Positions 40,993 through 51,659 of a stretch of 52,348 nucleotides of DNA are shown here, in pieces. Source of the stretch: an uncultured Verrucomicrobiota bacterium (GTDB taxonomy: Bacteria > Verrucomicrobiota > Verrucomicrobiia > Opitutales > Opitutaceae); contig CAIOCT010000076.1 of the NCBI GenBank assembly GCA_903856725.1, positions 1 to 52,348 of the forward strand, written 5' to 3'. Each line of letters begins with the position of its first letter. The first letter of the stretch is position 1. The notes under the pieces are model-generated. The model was not told where the DNA came from and did not search any database. It saw only the letters and a program-made list of their open reading frames with translations. Made by a program: the position numbers and the translations under genes.

Positions 40993-42849
40993 TTATTCTT
41001 TTTCTAACTCTGTCAACTGACTGGCAGCTGATTCCCACGCCGTAGTTGCGGCTTGGAGTTGGTCGACTAGCACGCTGAGTTCGCGATTTAAATGCTGAGC
41101 CTTGCCCGGTGAATTATAGGTCTCAGGAGCTTCGAGCTCAGCCGTTAATTCATTTTGCTTGGTCTCGAGTTGGGAGACTTTTTCTTCTAAATGGCCAACC
41201 TCGGTGCGAAGTTTTTTCACATCTGCTGGGTTAGCCTTTTTCGCCGCGGGGGGCTTGGTTGTTACGGCTACAGTCTGTTTAGGGCGCGCATCAGTGAAGC
41301 CGGCGGTGAGGGCGGCGCGCGCGTTGCTGGCCTTAGATTTTTCTAAGTAATAATCGTAATTACCCGAATAAGGCGTGAGCCGGCCACTATGCACGTGCAG
41401 CACCATTTGCGCTAGTTGTCGGATAAAATAGACGTCGTGACTGATGAAGATGAAAGTCCCTTCATAGTTTTTCAGCGCATTTACCAGTGCGTCGATCGAG
41501 GGGATGTCAAGATGGGTCGTTGGCTCGTCCATCAACAGGAGGTTCGGTGGATTGACGAGCAGACGAGCGAGGGCAAGACGGGACTTTTCTCCGCCGGAGA
41601 GGACCGAGACTTTTTTATGTACATCATCCTTGCGGAAGAGAAAGCCGCCTAGCACCGCGCGGGCCTGCTGTTCGGTGAGTTGATTCTCGTTGGTGCGGAG
41701 CTCCATCACGTTTTCAAACACGGTGAGGTCCAGCTTAAGATTGTCGGCGCGGTTCTGGGCGAAATAGCCCGGCACCACATTGCTCCCAAGGTTAATTTCG
41801 CCGCCTTGGATCGGGATGACGCTAGCCAGAATCTTTAAAAGCGTGGACTTACCGGCGCCGTTCGGGCCGACGAGCACGATTTTTTGGGCCCGCTCAGCTT
41901 CAAAATTTAAATCGGTGTAGACGACATGATCACCATAAGCCTGCCGCACTTTTTTCAAGTTTACCACTTTGAGTCCGGAGCGCGGGGGTTGCGGGAAGCG
42001 GAAATTAATTTTCTTCAGATCTTCCCACGGCTCTTCCACGGCGACGTCCTTGAGCCGCTCGATCTGCTTCTCTTTGGACTTGGCGCGGGAGGCCATGGAG
42101 GCCTTAGCGCCAAAGCGATCAACGAATTTCTGGAGATGGGCAATTTCGCGCTGCTGATTTTTGAACTGGGCCGCTTGCTGCTCTTTGCGAGCATCTTTCT
42201 CGTTGAGATAATCGTCGTAGTTGCCGGTGTACTTGTTGAGGGTGCCACTCCGCAGTTCGAGAATGCCGTTACACAGTGAGTTTAAAAATTCACGGTCGTG
42301 AGAAATGAGCACTAGGCCGCCGGGATAGCGGGTCAGATAATCCTGAAACCACAGTAGCGCCTCGAGATCGAGATGGTTCGTGGGCTCATCGAGTAACAGG
42401 AGCGCCGGCTCACTGACTAATAAACGGGCAAGGTGGGCGCGCATAACCCATCCGCCAGAAAAAGATTTGGCCTGCTTGTCGTGATCGCTTTCGCGAAAGC
42501 CAAGGCCCGCAAGAATTTTTTTGGCGCGGGGCTCGAGCGTCCAATCGATGTCGTAGTCATCGTCATTTTCCGGCACCAGTTTCTTACCACTGGTCGCGAT
42601 GGCTAAAATTGTTTCGTCGCGGACGGGAGCGCTTTCCTGTGGTAGATAACCAAAATCAGCGCCGCGCTCCCATTCAATCGTTCCTTCATCGGGGGTTTCC
42701 TCGCCTAAAATCAGGTTGAAGAGGGTGGATTTGCCTGCGCCATTGGGCCCAACGAGGCCGAAGCGATCCGTGCGCGCAACGAAAAGCGATACGTCCGAGA
42801 AAAGCTCTCGGGTACCGTAGGATTTGGCGACATCGGCTATGGTTAACAT
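40993..42849 (-). CDS. ABC-F family ATPase (Uup/YdiF-type)
   Basis: 618 residues with two ABC cassettes joined by the ABC-F linker. Walker A GPNGAGKST at 34-42 and again near 338-346; signatures SFSGGWVMR and LSGGEKSRLALARLL; Walker B LLLLDEPTNHLDLEAL and LLLMDEPTTHLDIPSI. The C-terminus (about 530-618) is a coiled coil with a Lys/Pro-rich lead-in, as in Uup and YdiF. No membrane domain. Members act on the ribosome (translation factors or antibiotic protection). Confidence 0.94.
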   Translation of the reverse strand: MLTIADVAKSYGTRELFSDVSLFVARTDRFGLVGPNGAGKSTLFNLILGEETPDEGTIEWERGADFGYLPQESAPVRDETILAIATSGKKLVPENDDDYDIDWTLEPRAKKILAGLGFRESDHDKQAKSFSGGWVMRAHLARLLVSEPALLLLDEPTNHLDLEALLWFQDYLTRYPGGLVLISHDREFLNSLCNGILELRSGTLNKYTGNYDDYLNEKDARKEQQAAQFKNQQREIAHLQKFVDRFGAKASMASRAKSKEKQIERLKDVAVEEPWEDLKKINFRFPQPPRSGLKVVNLKKVRQAYGDHVVYTDLNFEAERAQKIVLVGPNGAGKSTLLKILASVIPIQGGEINLGSNVVPGYFAQNRADNLKLDLTVFENVMELRTNENQLTEQQARAVLGGFLFRKDDVHKKVSVLSGGEKSRLALARLLVNPPNLLLMDEPTTHLDIPSIDALVNALKNYEGTFIFISHDVYFIRQLAQMVLHVHSGRLTPYSGNYDYYLEKSKASNARAALTAGFTDARPKQTVAVTTKPPAAKKANPADVKKLRTEVGHLEEKVSQLETKQNELTAELEAPETYNSPGKAQHLNRELSVLVDQLQAATTAWESAASQLTELEKE

Positions 42850-43052
42850 GGAAAACCCGCGAGTCAGCCGTGTCCTTTAGCCGCGGTCAATCGCACACTT
42901 GCGGGCTTAAATAATCTTCTGGAAGCTAATGATCGGCAGTAATCTGTGGCTTTGGGATCATAAAAATAACATCGTGAGGTTAAGCGATTAGTCTCGCGGC
43001 ACCTTTACGCGCACTTTGCATCTTAAGTTTTTATGCTATAGCCTCGGCGGGA

Positions 43053-45293
43053 ATGTTTAACCGTCTTGCAGCTGAAAAATCTCCGTACCTCCGCCAACAC
43101 GCGGACAATCCCGTGCATTGGCAGCCATGGGGTGAAGCCGCACTGGCTCAAGCTAAGGCGGAGCAGAAACCAATTTTTCTTAGTATTGGGTACTCAACGT
43201 GTCACTGGTGTCACGTGATGGCGCACGAGTCCTTTGAAAATCCGGCTGTCGCTGCCGTGTTAAATCAAGATTTTGTGCCGATCAAAGTAGATCGTGAAGA
43301 ACGGCCTGATCTCGACCGAATTTACATGGCCTATGTGCAGCAGACGACGGGACACGGTGGTTGGCCGATGAGCGTGTGGCTTACACCTGAGGGAAAGCCT
43401 TTTTTTGGCGGGACTTATTTTTCGCCAGACGATCGGCAAGGCCGCGCTGGGTTTGTGACGGTGCTACGCGCGATCACGCGGCATTGGGTGGAGCAGCGGG
43501 CTAAAATTCTAAAGGGTGCTGATGAGGTGGTCAGCGGTCTGCAGCGGGCGAGCCTAGTCAGTGGCCAAAGCGAAGGCCGCGATGAGCCTACGCCAGCGGT
43601 CCCGTTGTTCGAAGTTGCCGAGCAGGCTTTTGAACAAGGCTATCACTATTTTAAGGATGCGCATGATGAGCAGTGGGGTGGTTTTGGGGGTGCCCCAAAA
43701 TTTCCCCGTGCTTCAGTCATTAATTTTTTATTTCGGAGTGCTGCACTGCAAGGAGGGGAGTCGGCTTTTGGAAGAGAGGCCGTGCATTTAGCGACGCATA
43801 CTTTACAGAAAATGGCTGAGGGTGGTCTCCATGATCACGTGGGTGGCGGTTTCCATCGTTACTCGGTCGATGAAAAATGGTTCGTCCCGCATTTTGAAAA
43901 AATGCTCTACGACCAAGCGCAAATGGCCGTCAACTATTTGGAGGCTAAGCAGGCCACTGGCCAAGAGGCTTTTGCCTGGGTCGCCCGAGGAATATTTGCG
44001 TATGTTGGGCGAGATTTAAGTAGCCCCACCGGCGGATTTTATTCAGCAGAGGATGCGGATAGCGCCGTAGTCCTGCCGGCCGGGCATGCTGATGCCGCGA
44101 CTAAATCAGCTCACCTAGAAGGGGCTTTCTACGTTTGGTCGCAGGCAGAAATCATCCAGGAGCTCGCCGACGATGCGCCATTTTTTTGCGCGCACTATGG
44201 AATTAAGGATGGCGGTAATGTTGCGCATGATCCTCACGGTGAATTTAGCGGGGAAAATGTTTTAATGCAGCAGCAGTCGCTGGCTCTAACTGCCCGCGCA
44301 TTTCAGCTCGAGGTGGGAGCTGCGAGCGAGAAATTGTTGCGCTGCTTAGAAAAATTGCGGGGAGCGCGCGGTCGGCGGCCCCGGCCCTCGCTAGATGATA
44401 AAATCATTACAGCATGGAATGGGCTGATGATTTCTGCGTTTGCCAAGGGGCATCAGGTGCTCGGGGGAGCCTGGTCGGCTCAGCCTGAGGACGCGCTCTA
44501 TTTGCAGGCAGCGACGCGGGCGGCAGAATTTATTGAGCGGGAGCTCTACGATGCGGCGACCGGCGTGTTGTATCGCAGTTGGCGAGAGGGCCGAAGTGAT
44601 ATTGCCGGATTTGCGGAAGACTATGCTTATCTCATCCAAGGGTTGCTTGATCTCTATGAAGCGGGCTTCGAGCTCCGTTGGTTGCGATGGGCTAAAAAAC
44701 TTCAAGCCAAGATGGACCAATTGTTTTGGGATGAGTCCCGGCCTCTTGGTGGCGGTTATTTCAATTCACGAGCGGATGACGCGACGGTAATTGTGCGCTT
44801 GAAGGAGGATTATGATGGAGCGGAGCCGGCTCCTAACTCAGTGGCTGCGATGAATCTGGTTCGGCTAGATGGGATGCTTAGTTCGGCGGCGGAGCCTGTA
44901 GCCACCGGTAGCGTTAACTTGGCTTTTGCCGAGCGAGCTCGCCTGATTACACAGGCTTTTCAAGCCCACTGGAGTCGGGCGCCCCATGCCTTGCCTCAGA
45001 TGTTATGCTCCTTGGGGTTGACGCTCGCGGAGCCGCGCACCGTCGTCTTGGTCGGTGATCCTCAGGCGCTAGACTTTAAAATACTGGCCGCCGTTTTACA
45101 CGAGAGGTTGGGGCCACGGTGCGTAATGCTTTGGGCTGAAGGCGGCTCAGGGCAGGCCTGGTTGGCTACGGGTCAACCGCACTTATTGGAGTTGCCGGCC
45201 AAGATAAAGCAGGCGGCGGCCTATGTATGCGCAGACCGTACCTGCCAAGCACCGGTCACCACCCCGGAAGCATTGCGGAGATTACTTGGCTAG
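43053..45293 (+). CDS. YyaL/DUF255 thioredoxin-like and glycoside-hydrolase-like protein
   Basis: 746 residues. N-terminal DUF255 thioredoxin-type domain with STCHWCHVM (Cys50, Cys53) and [15 protein letters not shown]; then an alpha/alpha-barrel region (about 200-650) with the family blocks [45 protein letters not shown] and [14 protein letters not shown]-terminal residues include CADRTCQAP. Close relatives (YyaL, spermatogenesis-associated protein 20) have no clear reaction. The 3' end overlaps the convergent phosphodiesterase by 12 bases. Confidence 0.94.
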   Translation: MFNRLAAEKSPYLRQHADNPVHWQPWGEAALAQAKAEQKPIFLSIGYSTCHWCHVMAHESFENPAVAAVLNQDFVPIKVDREERPDLDRIYMAYVQQTTGHGGWPMSVWLTPEGKPFFGGTYFSPDDRQGRAGFVTVLRAITRHWVEQRAKILKGADEVVSGLQRASLVSGQSEGRDEPTPAVPLFEVAEQAFEQGYHYFKDAHDEQWGGFGGAPKFPRASVINFLFRSAALQGGESAFGREAVHLATHTLQKMAEGGLHDHVGGGFHRYSVDEKWFVPHFEKMLYDQAQMAVNYLEAKQATGQEAFAWVARGIFAYVGRDLSSPTGGFYSAEDADSAVVLPAGHADAATKSAHLEGAFYVWSQAEIIQELADDAPFFCAHYGIKDGGNVAHDPHGEFSGENVLMQQQSLALTARAFQLEVGAASEKLLRCLEKLRGARGRRPRPSLDDKIITAWNGLMISAFAKGHQVLGGAWSAQPEDALYLQAATRAAEFIERELYDAATGVLYRSWREGRSDIAGFAEDYAYLIQGLLDLYEAGFELRWLRWAKKLQAKMDQLFWDESRPLGGGYFNSRADDATVIVRLKEDYDGAEPAPNSVAAMNLVRLDGMLSSAAEPVATGSVNLAFAERARLITQAFQAHWSRAPHALPQMLCSLGLTLAEPRTVVLVGDPQALDFKILAAVLHERLGPRCVMLWAEGGSGQAWLATGQPHLLELPAKIKQAAAYVCADRTCQAPVTTPEALRRLLG

Positions 45294-46595
45294 CACGGCG
45301 CGAACGAGACGATCGTCGCCATCATTGGTTGCAGGTTGCAGGCTGAGTGCAGCGCAGAGCAGATTATAAACGTGAATGTTATCAAAGGCCTTGAGAAGCA
45401 CGCCTTGGCGAAAAGCCGGTCCTTGCGCCAAAAATAATGCGCCCATGTCGGAGGTCGCGGGATCCCAGCCATGGGAGCCGCGGGAGTAAGTGCGACTCCG
45501 AAACGACCAGCCAACGCGGCTCTCAATATTCCAATGGTCATCAGCAATCAACATAACGGGGGGGATGCGGGGGTTGTCGCGGTAATGTAAATCAGCCGGC
45601 ACTTCTTCGCGCAGGTAGACTTGTACATGCGCCGGTTTTTTTGCGCGGATGCTTGCTACTAATTCAGCGGCGGTACCCGTCTTGGGGCGCACGCCCCCGT
45701 TGGGCCCGAGTGACTCCACTTGGACGGTGGCTGTATCCATGAGATCCTCTAGGAAAATAATTTTATCTGGTCCGCAGGCGGCCATGCCGTGGTCGGCGAC
45801 AATCACAAGGTTGGTGTGTTCGCGAATCCCGCGGGCCGTAAGCCCGGTGAGTAATCGGTCCACGGCGGCATCCACGGCGGCTACCGCGGCCTGAGTTTCA
45901 GGGGCATCGGGCCCGAAGGTGTGGCCAGCATGATCGACGATATCAAAATAAAGCGTGGCTAGTTGAGGGCGTTGGCCGGCAGGTAAATCGAGCCATGCGA
46001 GGAGTCCATCCACGCGATCATTGCTCGGTAATTTGCCGTTAAAGGGTTTATAATAACTTGGTCGAAGACCGTGGCTCGTGGTTTCTGAGCCCGGCCAGAA
46101 AAAACAAGCGCTACGGACGCCCTGTTTTTCTGCAGTAATCCAGATCGGCTCGCCACCCCACCAGCGCGGATTGGCGTTACTCTCTGGTTTGCTCATGCCG
46201 AAGGTTTCCTGGAGCGCCGGGTCAAAAAACCAATTAGAAACAATGCCGTGATGCGATGGGTACAAGCCGGTGACTAACGTGTAGTGATTAGGGAAGGTTT
46301 TGGAGGGAAAGGCCGGATTCATTCGCTCTGCCCGTACGCCTTGTGCGGCGAGTTTTTGCAACACGGGGGCCGGATAGCGCTCAAGGTAGTCCCAGCGAAA
46401 GCCATCAATGGAGATTAAGATGAGCAGATTCGGTGCCGGCGGCAGGCTGGCAGGCTCGAGAGCAGCACCCGGCAGCGCGCCGGCGAGCAGTAAGCAAAGT
46501 GAAGTCAAAAACCCCTGACGCAGTGCGCCAAGCGGCCTAAATTTTACGGGCAATAAGCGGCCGTTTCTTAGTAATAAATTATACCTAGACTTCAT
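45282..46595 (-). CDS. Nucleotide pyrophosphatase/phosphodiesterase (alkaline phosphatase superfamily)
   Basis: 437 residues from ATG 46595; a TTG start 36 bases upstream lacks support. N-terminal signal segment (about 26-46). Metal and nucleophile sites: Asp64 in SIDGFRWDY, Thr100 in [32 protein letters not shown], and the last His in [11 protein letters not shown]-type enzyme cleaving nucleotide or phosphodiester bonds in the periplasm. Faces the slyX-like gene divergently. Confidence 0.94.
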   Translation of the reverse strand: MKSRYNLLLRNGRLLPVKFRPLGALRQGFLTSLCLLLAGALPGAALEPASLPPAPNLLILISIDGFRWDYLERYPAPVLQKLAAQGVRAERMNPAFPSKTFPNHYTLVTGLYPSHHGIVSNWFFDPALQETFGMSKPESNANPRWWGGEPIWITAEKQGVRSACFFWPGSETTSHGLRPSYYKPFNGKLPSNDRVDGLLAWLDLPAGQRPQLATLYFDIVDHAGHTFGPDAPETQAAVAAVDAAVDRLLTGLTARGIREHTNLVIVADHGMAACGPDKIIFLEDLMDTATVQVESLGPNGGVRPKTGTAAELVASIRAKKPAHVQVYLREEVPADLHYRDNPRIPPVMLIADDHWNIESRVGWSFRSRTYSRGSHGWDPATSDMGALFLAQGPAFRQGVLLKAFDNIHVYNLLCAALSLQPATNDGDDRLVRAVLAK

Positions 46596-46648
46596 ATCGG
46601 CAGTGTTGGTGGGTTGCCTCGCTTCCCGCAATCTGCATTCTGCAGGAT

Positions 46649-46849
46649 ATGAATGATGCTGAGCGATTGACCCATTTAGAGGAACGTTATGCGCACCTGC
46701 AGCGGCACAGTTTAGAGCAAGACAAGGTCATGCTTGGTTTAAGCGAGGCGCTGACCAAATTACAGCAAGACCTGGCCGCACTTCGGGGGCAACGCGCAGG
46801 CGGCTCTGAGGGTGATGATTTACCCGCGGAGCGCCCGCCGCACTATTAA
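46649..46849 (+). CDS. slyX: SlyX family protein
   Basis: 66 residues. Coiled-coil heptads from LTHLEERYAHLQRHSLEQDKVMLGLSEALTKLQQDLAALR, and the terminal PPHY found in SlyX. Function unproven; in other bacteria adjacent to slyD. The stop abuts the stop of the convergent coiled-coil membrane gene. Confidence 0.9.
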   Translation: MNDAERLTHLEERYAHLQRHSLEQDKVMLGLSEALTKLQQDLAALRGQRAGGSEGDDLPAERPPHY

Positions 46850-48034
46850 TCAGAACAGTGCGGTGATCTCAACGTGCTTGCCGGGCTCTAGCGAAACTTC
46901 CCCGGTGAGAGCTTCCGTCTCGTCGTTTTTATAAAGCTTGCAGGTGATGGTCTCGGTCGCGTCATTCGTCGACCAGCCCCACTTGCCGATAGAAACAAAT
47001 TGCATCGGCGTGCCTTGATCCCAGCTCAGGCCTGGACCGTCGCCACGAATAAATAGTTTATTGCCAATGCCAATATAGGCTGTGGCGAGCAAGCGAGTCG
47101 CGCCGTCGGACGAAGAGGCTGATTCCGCGGGTTCACGATTGATCGCTTCGGCGGGGGCGCTCGATTCTTCGCTCGCAAGTATTTCGCGGGAAATTTCCGT
47201 TCGGGCTAATTCCTCTCCAGGATTTTCAATGAGGTCGGCCAGAGCTTCGACCTTAGGTTTCCGGGATGCGCGGGGCTTTTTCAGCTTGGGCTCGATCTCC
47301 TCCAGGGCAGTCTGCGGCGCACTGACGTCCACGGCGGGCGTGACTAATTCGGTGGGTGCAGCGGTAACGATTGCGGAACTCGGGTGGATGTTCTCGGGAG
47401 TCGGCGGCGCGCTAGGAGTTTCTGTTTTAGGGTGGGTAGCGGTACCCGCGGCGTGGAGGTGGGCTAGGGCAGCTTCCGCCGCGGCTAAATGTTTGCGACT
47501 GGTGGCTTCAAGCTTGGTCCAATCAGCAACCGCGAGATGGATTTTGTCGGCGACGGCTTTAAGTTGGGCACTATTAGCTGCCCGTAATTCCACCAACTCT
47601 TGCTCGAGAGCTTCGCGGTCATCTTCTTCTTTGCCCGCGAGGGCCTCGTTAAATTCCGCGAGCTTTTCTTGCATGCGGTACGGTAAATTTTCAGCCGCGT
47701 GGGCGGTTTTGTGCACCGCTTCTTCCACCGCTTTGATTTGGGCCGCGGCGCGAGCGAGACTTTCGCCGGCCGCGTGCAAACGCTGGACTTGCTCGCTGAC
47801 GCGTTCGCGTTCGGCTTGGACGTATTCAGCGGAGTCAGCAGAAAAATCGATGAGAAAAGGAATCAGGCCAATAATTGCTGCCACGACTACGCAGAGTACG
47901 GCACTCACGAAGGGCAGCGGCGCGTAGGGATTCTTTGTGTTAAAATAAACAATCAAAAAAGCCGTTAATAAAAGAACGGCATCAATGATCAAAAAGATCG
48001 ATTTGGAGAGGCGCGGAGCAGGTTCGAGATTCAT
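46850..48034 (-). CDS. Membrane-anchored coiled-coil protein with beta-rich C-terminal domain
   Basis: 394 residues. Two hydrophobic segments, about 12-31 and 40-62, anchor it. Residues 70-200 are a long Ala/Glu-rich coiled coil, 200-310 are low-complexity Pro/Ser/Ala/Glu, and the last 80 residues form a conserved-looking beta domain (YIGIGNKLFIRGDGPGLSWDQGTP, SIGKWGWSTND, CKLYKNDE, VSLEPGKHVEITALF), like a starch-binding or immunoglobulin-type module. I have seen the last domain attached to such anchors in Opitutaceae but cannot name it. Convergent and touching slyX. Confidence 0.75.
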   Translation of the reverse strand: MNLEPAPRLSKSIFLIIDAVLLLTAFLIVYFNTKNPYAPLPFVSAVLCVVVAAIIGLIPFLIDFSADSAEYVQAERERVSEQVQRLHAAGESLARAAAQIKAVEEAVHKTAHAAENLPYRMQEKLAEFNEALAGKEEDDREALEQELVELRAANSAQLKAVADKIHLAVADWTKLEATSRKHLAAAEAALAHLHAAGTATHPKTETPSAPPTPENIHPSSAIVTAAPTELVTPAVDVSAPQTALEEIEPKLKKPRASRKPKVEALADLIENPGEELARTEISREILASEESSAPAEAINREPAESASSSDGATRLLATAYIGIGNKLFIRGDGPGLSWDQGTPMQFVSIGKWGWSTNDATETITCKLYKNDETEALTGEVSLEPGKHVEITALF

Positions 48035-48116
48035 GGGTGATTAGCTCGACTGCTGTTTTCGCTCGGCGGGGTCAGTTTCTCAAGGCTAAAGCAAGGCGGC
48101 CGAGTCGCTCGGCGTC

Positions 48117-48491
48117 TTAGATCATCAGCTGCCGCCACGACATGCCGAGCAAGGAGAGGAGCATGCCAATACGGATGGCGCCCTCGAAAGTCAGAATCAC
48201 GAGAATCCACTTAAGCCCGCACGTGCTACGCAGAGCGTAGCCGAGGCCGGTGACGAGCAGTAAGATGATGCCCTGCGCCCGCCCAACCGAGTGCAAAAGG
48301 AGAGTCGGCATCCAGAGAAAGTATGCGATGAGGCCGCTTGCCCAGAGGGTCGCGATCCAGTTGGCCATGGGTAATTCGCGGGGATCAGCATTAACACGAA
48401 TCTGTTTAATGCCCAAGTAACGTTCGCTTAGAAATAGCTGCCAGAGTTCGAGGCCCAAAAAAATCGGGGCGAGCAGAACAAGCGGATTCAT
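48117..48491 (-). CDS. Small hypothetical membrane protein
   Basis: 124 residues, four predicted membrane helices (about 4-22, 45-67, 74-90, 94-115). No family recognised. Lies 82 bases before the coiled-coil gene on the same strand and downstream of the aldo/keto reductase gene by 18 bases, so it may be cotranscribed with both. Confidence 0.7.
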   Translation of the reverse strand: MNPLVLLAPIFLGLELWQLFLSERYLGIKQIRVNADPRELPMANWIATLWASGLIAYFLWMPTLLLHSVGRAQGIILLLVTGLGYALRSTCGLKWILVILTFEGAIRIGMLLSLLGMSWRQLMI

Positions 48492-48509
48492 AGCCGCAGA
48501 ATAAATAAA

Positions 48510-49499
48510 TTATTTACCGCCGTACCAGACGCCACGGCGCCAGTTGTGGCGGTGTAACTTCTGGAGTAGAGAAGTTGGCATAGTCGGCAAATCGCTGACG
48601 CTGCAATTGGCGTCGGCTTGGGCCACAGTGCGGATGCCGGGAATGACGGTTGATACCGCGGGATGAGCTAAGACGAATTTCAGCGCCGCTTGCGGTAGCG
48701 AGTAGCCACTCCCAGCGAGATCTAATCTAATGGCCTCAGTGTGAGCAACGGCTCGCTCCATTCGATCGCCAGCAAAATAAAGGGCGCGAAAATCGTCTGC
48801 CGCAAATTTTGTTTCCGCAGTAAATTTTCCAGTGAGAACGCCCTCATCAAAAGCTACGCGTACAATAATACCGACGCCGCATTCTTGGGCAACTTGCAGC
48901 AATTCAGCTGCAGGCTCTTGGTCAAAAATATTATAAATTACCTGCACGCTATCGACCCAGCCCGCGCGCATGAGATCAATCACGCTATTTTGATCACATT
49001 CCGGCGTGGAAACACCGATCAAGCCGATCAGGCCCTCGTGTTGTAGCTGGCGGAGAATTTTGAAAGGGGTGGGATTGCGATTCCAGGCACGGGTCCAGGT
49101 GTGAAGCTGGAGCAAATCGAGGCGATCAGTGCCGAGCGTTGTGAGCCGGGTAGCAATATTCTCGCGAAGATAGTCCTCTGCGTAACGTTCCTCAGCGCGA
49201 CAGTAAGGGGAGGGCGGCCAGATGCCGGGTGCCGGCGGGGTTTTGGTGGCGACGAATATATTTTCTTTTTTCCCGGCGGCGGCCCGTTCGCGTAAAACTT
49301 GGCCAATTAAGCGTTCGCTGCGGCCGTTGCCGTACCCGGCAGCGGTATCAATAAAATTAACCCCAAGATCGAGTGCGCGGTGCAGAGCGGCCAGGGAGTC
49401 GCTGTCCGCTTGGGCGCCCCACGCACCTCCAATCGCCCACGCGCCAAAGCCAATTTCTGAACAACGAAAGTTTTGCTTACCAAAGGGACGATATTGCAT
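48510..49499 (-). CDS. Aldo/keto reductase
   Basis: 329 residues from ATG 49499; the longer frame upstream lacks AKR similarity. The opening MQYRPFGKQNFRCSEIGFGAWAIGG is the usual AKR start. The catalytic tetrad is present: Asp51, Tyr56, Lys86 and His133 (NFIDTAAGYG, VATKT, LQLHTW). NADPH-dependent reduction of carbonyls; substrate unknown. 13 bases downstream of the gamma-glutamyltransferase stop, so in the same transcript. Confidence 0.93.
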   Translation of the reverse strand: MQYRPFGKQNFRCSEIGFGAWAIGGAWGAQADSDSLAALHRALDLGVNFIDTAAGYGNGRSERLIGQVLRERAAAGKKENIFVATKTPPAPGIWPPSPYCRAEERYAEDYLRENIATRLTTLGTDRLDLLQLHTWTRAWNRNPTPFKILRQLQHEGLIGLIGVSTPECDQNSVIDLMRAGWVDSVQVIYNIFDQEPAAELLQVAQECGVGIIVRVAFDEGVLTGKFTAETKFAADDFRALYFAGDRMERAVAHTEAIRLDLAGSGYSLPQAALKFVLAHPAVSTVIPGIRTVAQADANCSVSDLPTMPTSLLQKLHRHNWRRGVWYGGK

Positions 49500-49512
49500 G
49501 GGGGGAAATTGG

Positions 49513-51279
49513 TCAGTAGCCGATCGCCTTGCTGTCAGCCTTGCGGGGATCAGCTGCACCGTATCTTAAGCCGGTTTTAGGATCAATGGCGATGCTCTCA
49601 CCGTCACCTTGATATCCGCCTTCATAAGAAGCGCGCTCTTTGATGTTTTGGCCTTTCGCTTTGAGAGCGACCGCGGTGTCAGCGCTGAGACCGTGATGTT
49701 CGAATGAGATGATGTCAGGCATCCATTGTTGGTGAATGCGTGGAGCCTCGACTGCCTGCGCGACTGACATGTTGAAATCGATGACGTTCGTAATGATTTG
49801 GAGGACGGTATTAATAATGGTGGGACCGCCGGGACTGCCGGTGACGAGAACGAGGGCGCCATTTTTAAAAACAAAGGTTGGCGTCATTGACGAGAGGGGG
49901 CGCTTACCCGGGACGATCGCGTTCGCTTCACCTTGAATGAGGCCGAACATATTAGCCGTGCCGACCTGAGAGGTGAAATCATCCATCTCGTTATTCATTA
50001 AGATGCCCGTGCCGGGAATGGTGACGCCCGAGCCATAGGCGCCATTCAGGGTGTAGGTATTGCTGACGGCATTGCCGGCCGCATCGACGATCGAAAAGTG
50101 GGTAGTTTCGGTAGATTCAGCAATCGGGCGTACCATAAATTTGCCGAGACCCGGCTGGATGGCGGTAGCGGGGGTCGCCTGATTGGGTGAGAAGTCTGCC
50201 ATGCGGCCTTTGATATAGGCAGGATCGAGGAGTTGGCTGACGGGCACCTGGATGAAGGCGGGATCGCCTAAATATTCCGCGCGGTCGCGGAAGGCGCGTT
50301 TCATCACTTCCGCAAAGAGGTGATATTTAGCGGCAGAGTTTGAGCCCATGGCGGTGACGTCAAAAGGTTCCAGCATGCCCAGCATTTGCAGAATCGCGAT
50401 ACTGCCTGAACTGGGCGGCGGCATGAGCACGATATCGTAGCCGCGATATTTTCCGCGGAGGGGGGTGCGTTCTACCGCTTGATAGTTTTTCAGATCAGTT
50501 AAGGTTATATTACCACCATGGGCGGACATCGCAGCGGCAATTTTTTGGGCAGTCTCGCCTTCATAAAATTCCCGGGGGCCATTTTTTTGTAAGCGAGCCA
50601 TGGTGGCCCCGAGATCGGCTTGCACCCAGTGTTCGCCAGCTTTCCAGAAAGCTCCCTGTTTGAGGTAGATTTTTTTTGAGTCAGCGAACGGGGCGAGCAG
50701 TTTAGCAAAAGTATGGAAGGAGGCGGCGCTCGCTTGCGACACGATGTGTCCTTCGGTGGCCAGACGGCGGGCGGGCTCGACTACCTGGGCCCAAGTGACT
50801 TTGCCGGAACCATATTTTTGCATCGCTAAAGCGAAGCCAGCGACAGAGCCGGGCACGCCACTCGCTTGCCAGCCCACGGTGGATGAACCGACGCCTTGGC
50901 GTAATTTACCATCGTTACCGACATACATATCCCGGGTGGCTCCTGCTGGCGCCGTCTCGCGATAATCAATCGCGATATCCCGGCTGGCTCCTGGAGTAGC
51001 GCCCGCTAAATGAATCATCATGAAGCCACCGCCGCCAATGTTGCCGGCAAAAGGATAGACCACTGTCAATGCTAGGCCAGTGGCGACGGCCGCATCAACC
51101 GCGTTGCCCCCTTTCTGTAAAATTTCTACGCCTGCTTGCGAGGCGAGTTCGTGGACGGAGACGACCATGCCGTGTTCAGCTTCAATCGGGGCTCGTTGGG
51201 CAGCTAGCGGTAAAGGCGCGGTCAATAATGCTAACGCGGCAATTAAAGGCGCAGTAATTAAGCGTCGGGTAGTAAGCAT
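49513..51279 (-). CDS. ggt: Gamma-glutamyltranspeptidase
   Basis: 588 residues from ATG 51279, whose product begins with a signal peptide (about 1-27, ending LPLAAQ); an earlier ATG 63 bases upstream lacks this form. Periplasmic, cleaving or transferring gamma-glutamyl groups of glutathione. Autocleavage site at Thr392 in TTHFSIVD gives the small subunit. Large-subunit blocks are GGNAVDAAVATGLALTVVYPFAGNIGGGGFM and DYRETAPAG; small-subunit blocks are LNNEMDDF-like MNNEMDDFT and GSPGG. Followed by the aldo/keto reductase gene. Confidence 0.95.
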   Translation of the reverse strand: MLTTRRLITAPLIAALALLTAPLPLAAQRAPIEAEHGMVVSVHELASQAGVEILQKGGNAVDAAVATGLALTVVYPFAGNIGGGGFMMIHLAGATPGASRDIAIDYRETAPAGATRDMYVGNDGKLRQGVGSSTVGWQASGVPGSVAGFALAMQKYGSGKVTWAQVVEPARRLATEGHIVSQASAASFHTFAKLLAPFADSKKIYLKQGAFWKAGEHWVQADLGATMARLQKNGPREFYEGETAQKIAAAMSAHGGNITLTDLKNYQAVERTPLRGKYRGYDIVLMPPPSSGSIAILQMLGMLEPFDVTAMGSNSAAKYHLFAEVMKRAFRDRAEYLGDPAFIQVPVSQLLDPAYIKGRMADFSPNQATPATAIQPGLGKFMVRPIAESTETTHFSIVDAAGNAVSNTYTLNGAYGSGVTIPGTGILMNNEMDDFTSQVGTANMFGLIQGEANAIVPGKRPLSSMTPTFVFKNGALVLVTGSPGGPTIINTVLQIITNVIDFNMSVAQAVEAPRIHQQWMPDIISFEHHGLSADTAVALKAKGQNIKERASYEGGYQGDGESIAIDPKTGLRYGAADPRKADSKAIGY

Positions 51280-51659
51280 GTGAAAGGCTTTCCCTGATGC
51301 CGCAGTGCCACAAGACGCAAATCCTCGGGTGCGTTCCGCCATGGCTGCGGTCTGTTTTTGTTGGTGTAGCAATCTTGTCCTCGAAAATACGCTCAATCTG
51401 CGGCTAAGCAGTTTTTCTTGAAAATATTTTATCCAAAAAGCTTGCCTCCAACCCCAAAGGGTAAAGTCTATATCTTGCTATCTTTACTATATTACTAATG
51501 TTTAGTTTAATTTACACTTTTTGCCTCTGTTTATTGATAAAAACGTGAACCGGCGCGCTGCTTAAGCGGGCTAATGAGCAGTTGTGATTCGAGTAACGAT
51601 AACTACATTTAATCCAGACTTTGAGGCTTAAAAACTCAAAATAATCAGACACACCACCT
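51280..51659. other. 380-base divergent intergenic region
   Basis: AT-rich around 51420-51520 (for example TATATTACTAATGTTTAGT), presumably holding promoters for ggt and the TonB-dependent receptor. A weak inverted repeat TTTGAG/CTCAAA lies near 51620-51642. I see no riboswitch or ORF. Confidence 0.5.

Noticed and set aside
47082-47927. Plus-strand 281-residue ORF
   Set aside because: Shadow of the Ala/Glu-rich coiled-coil gene on the minus strand; its low-complexity Ser/Ala content mirrors that composition.
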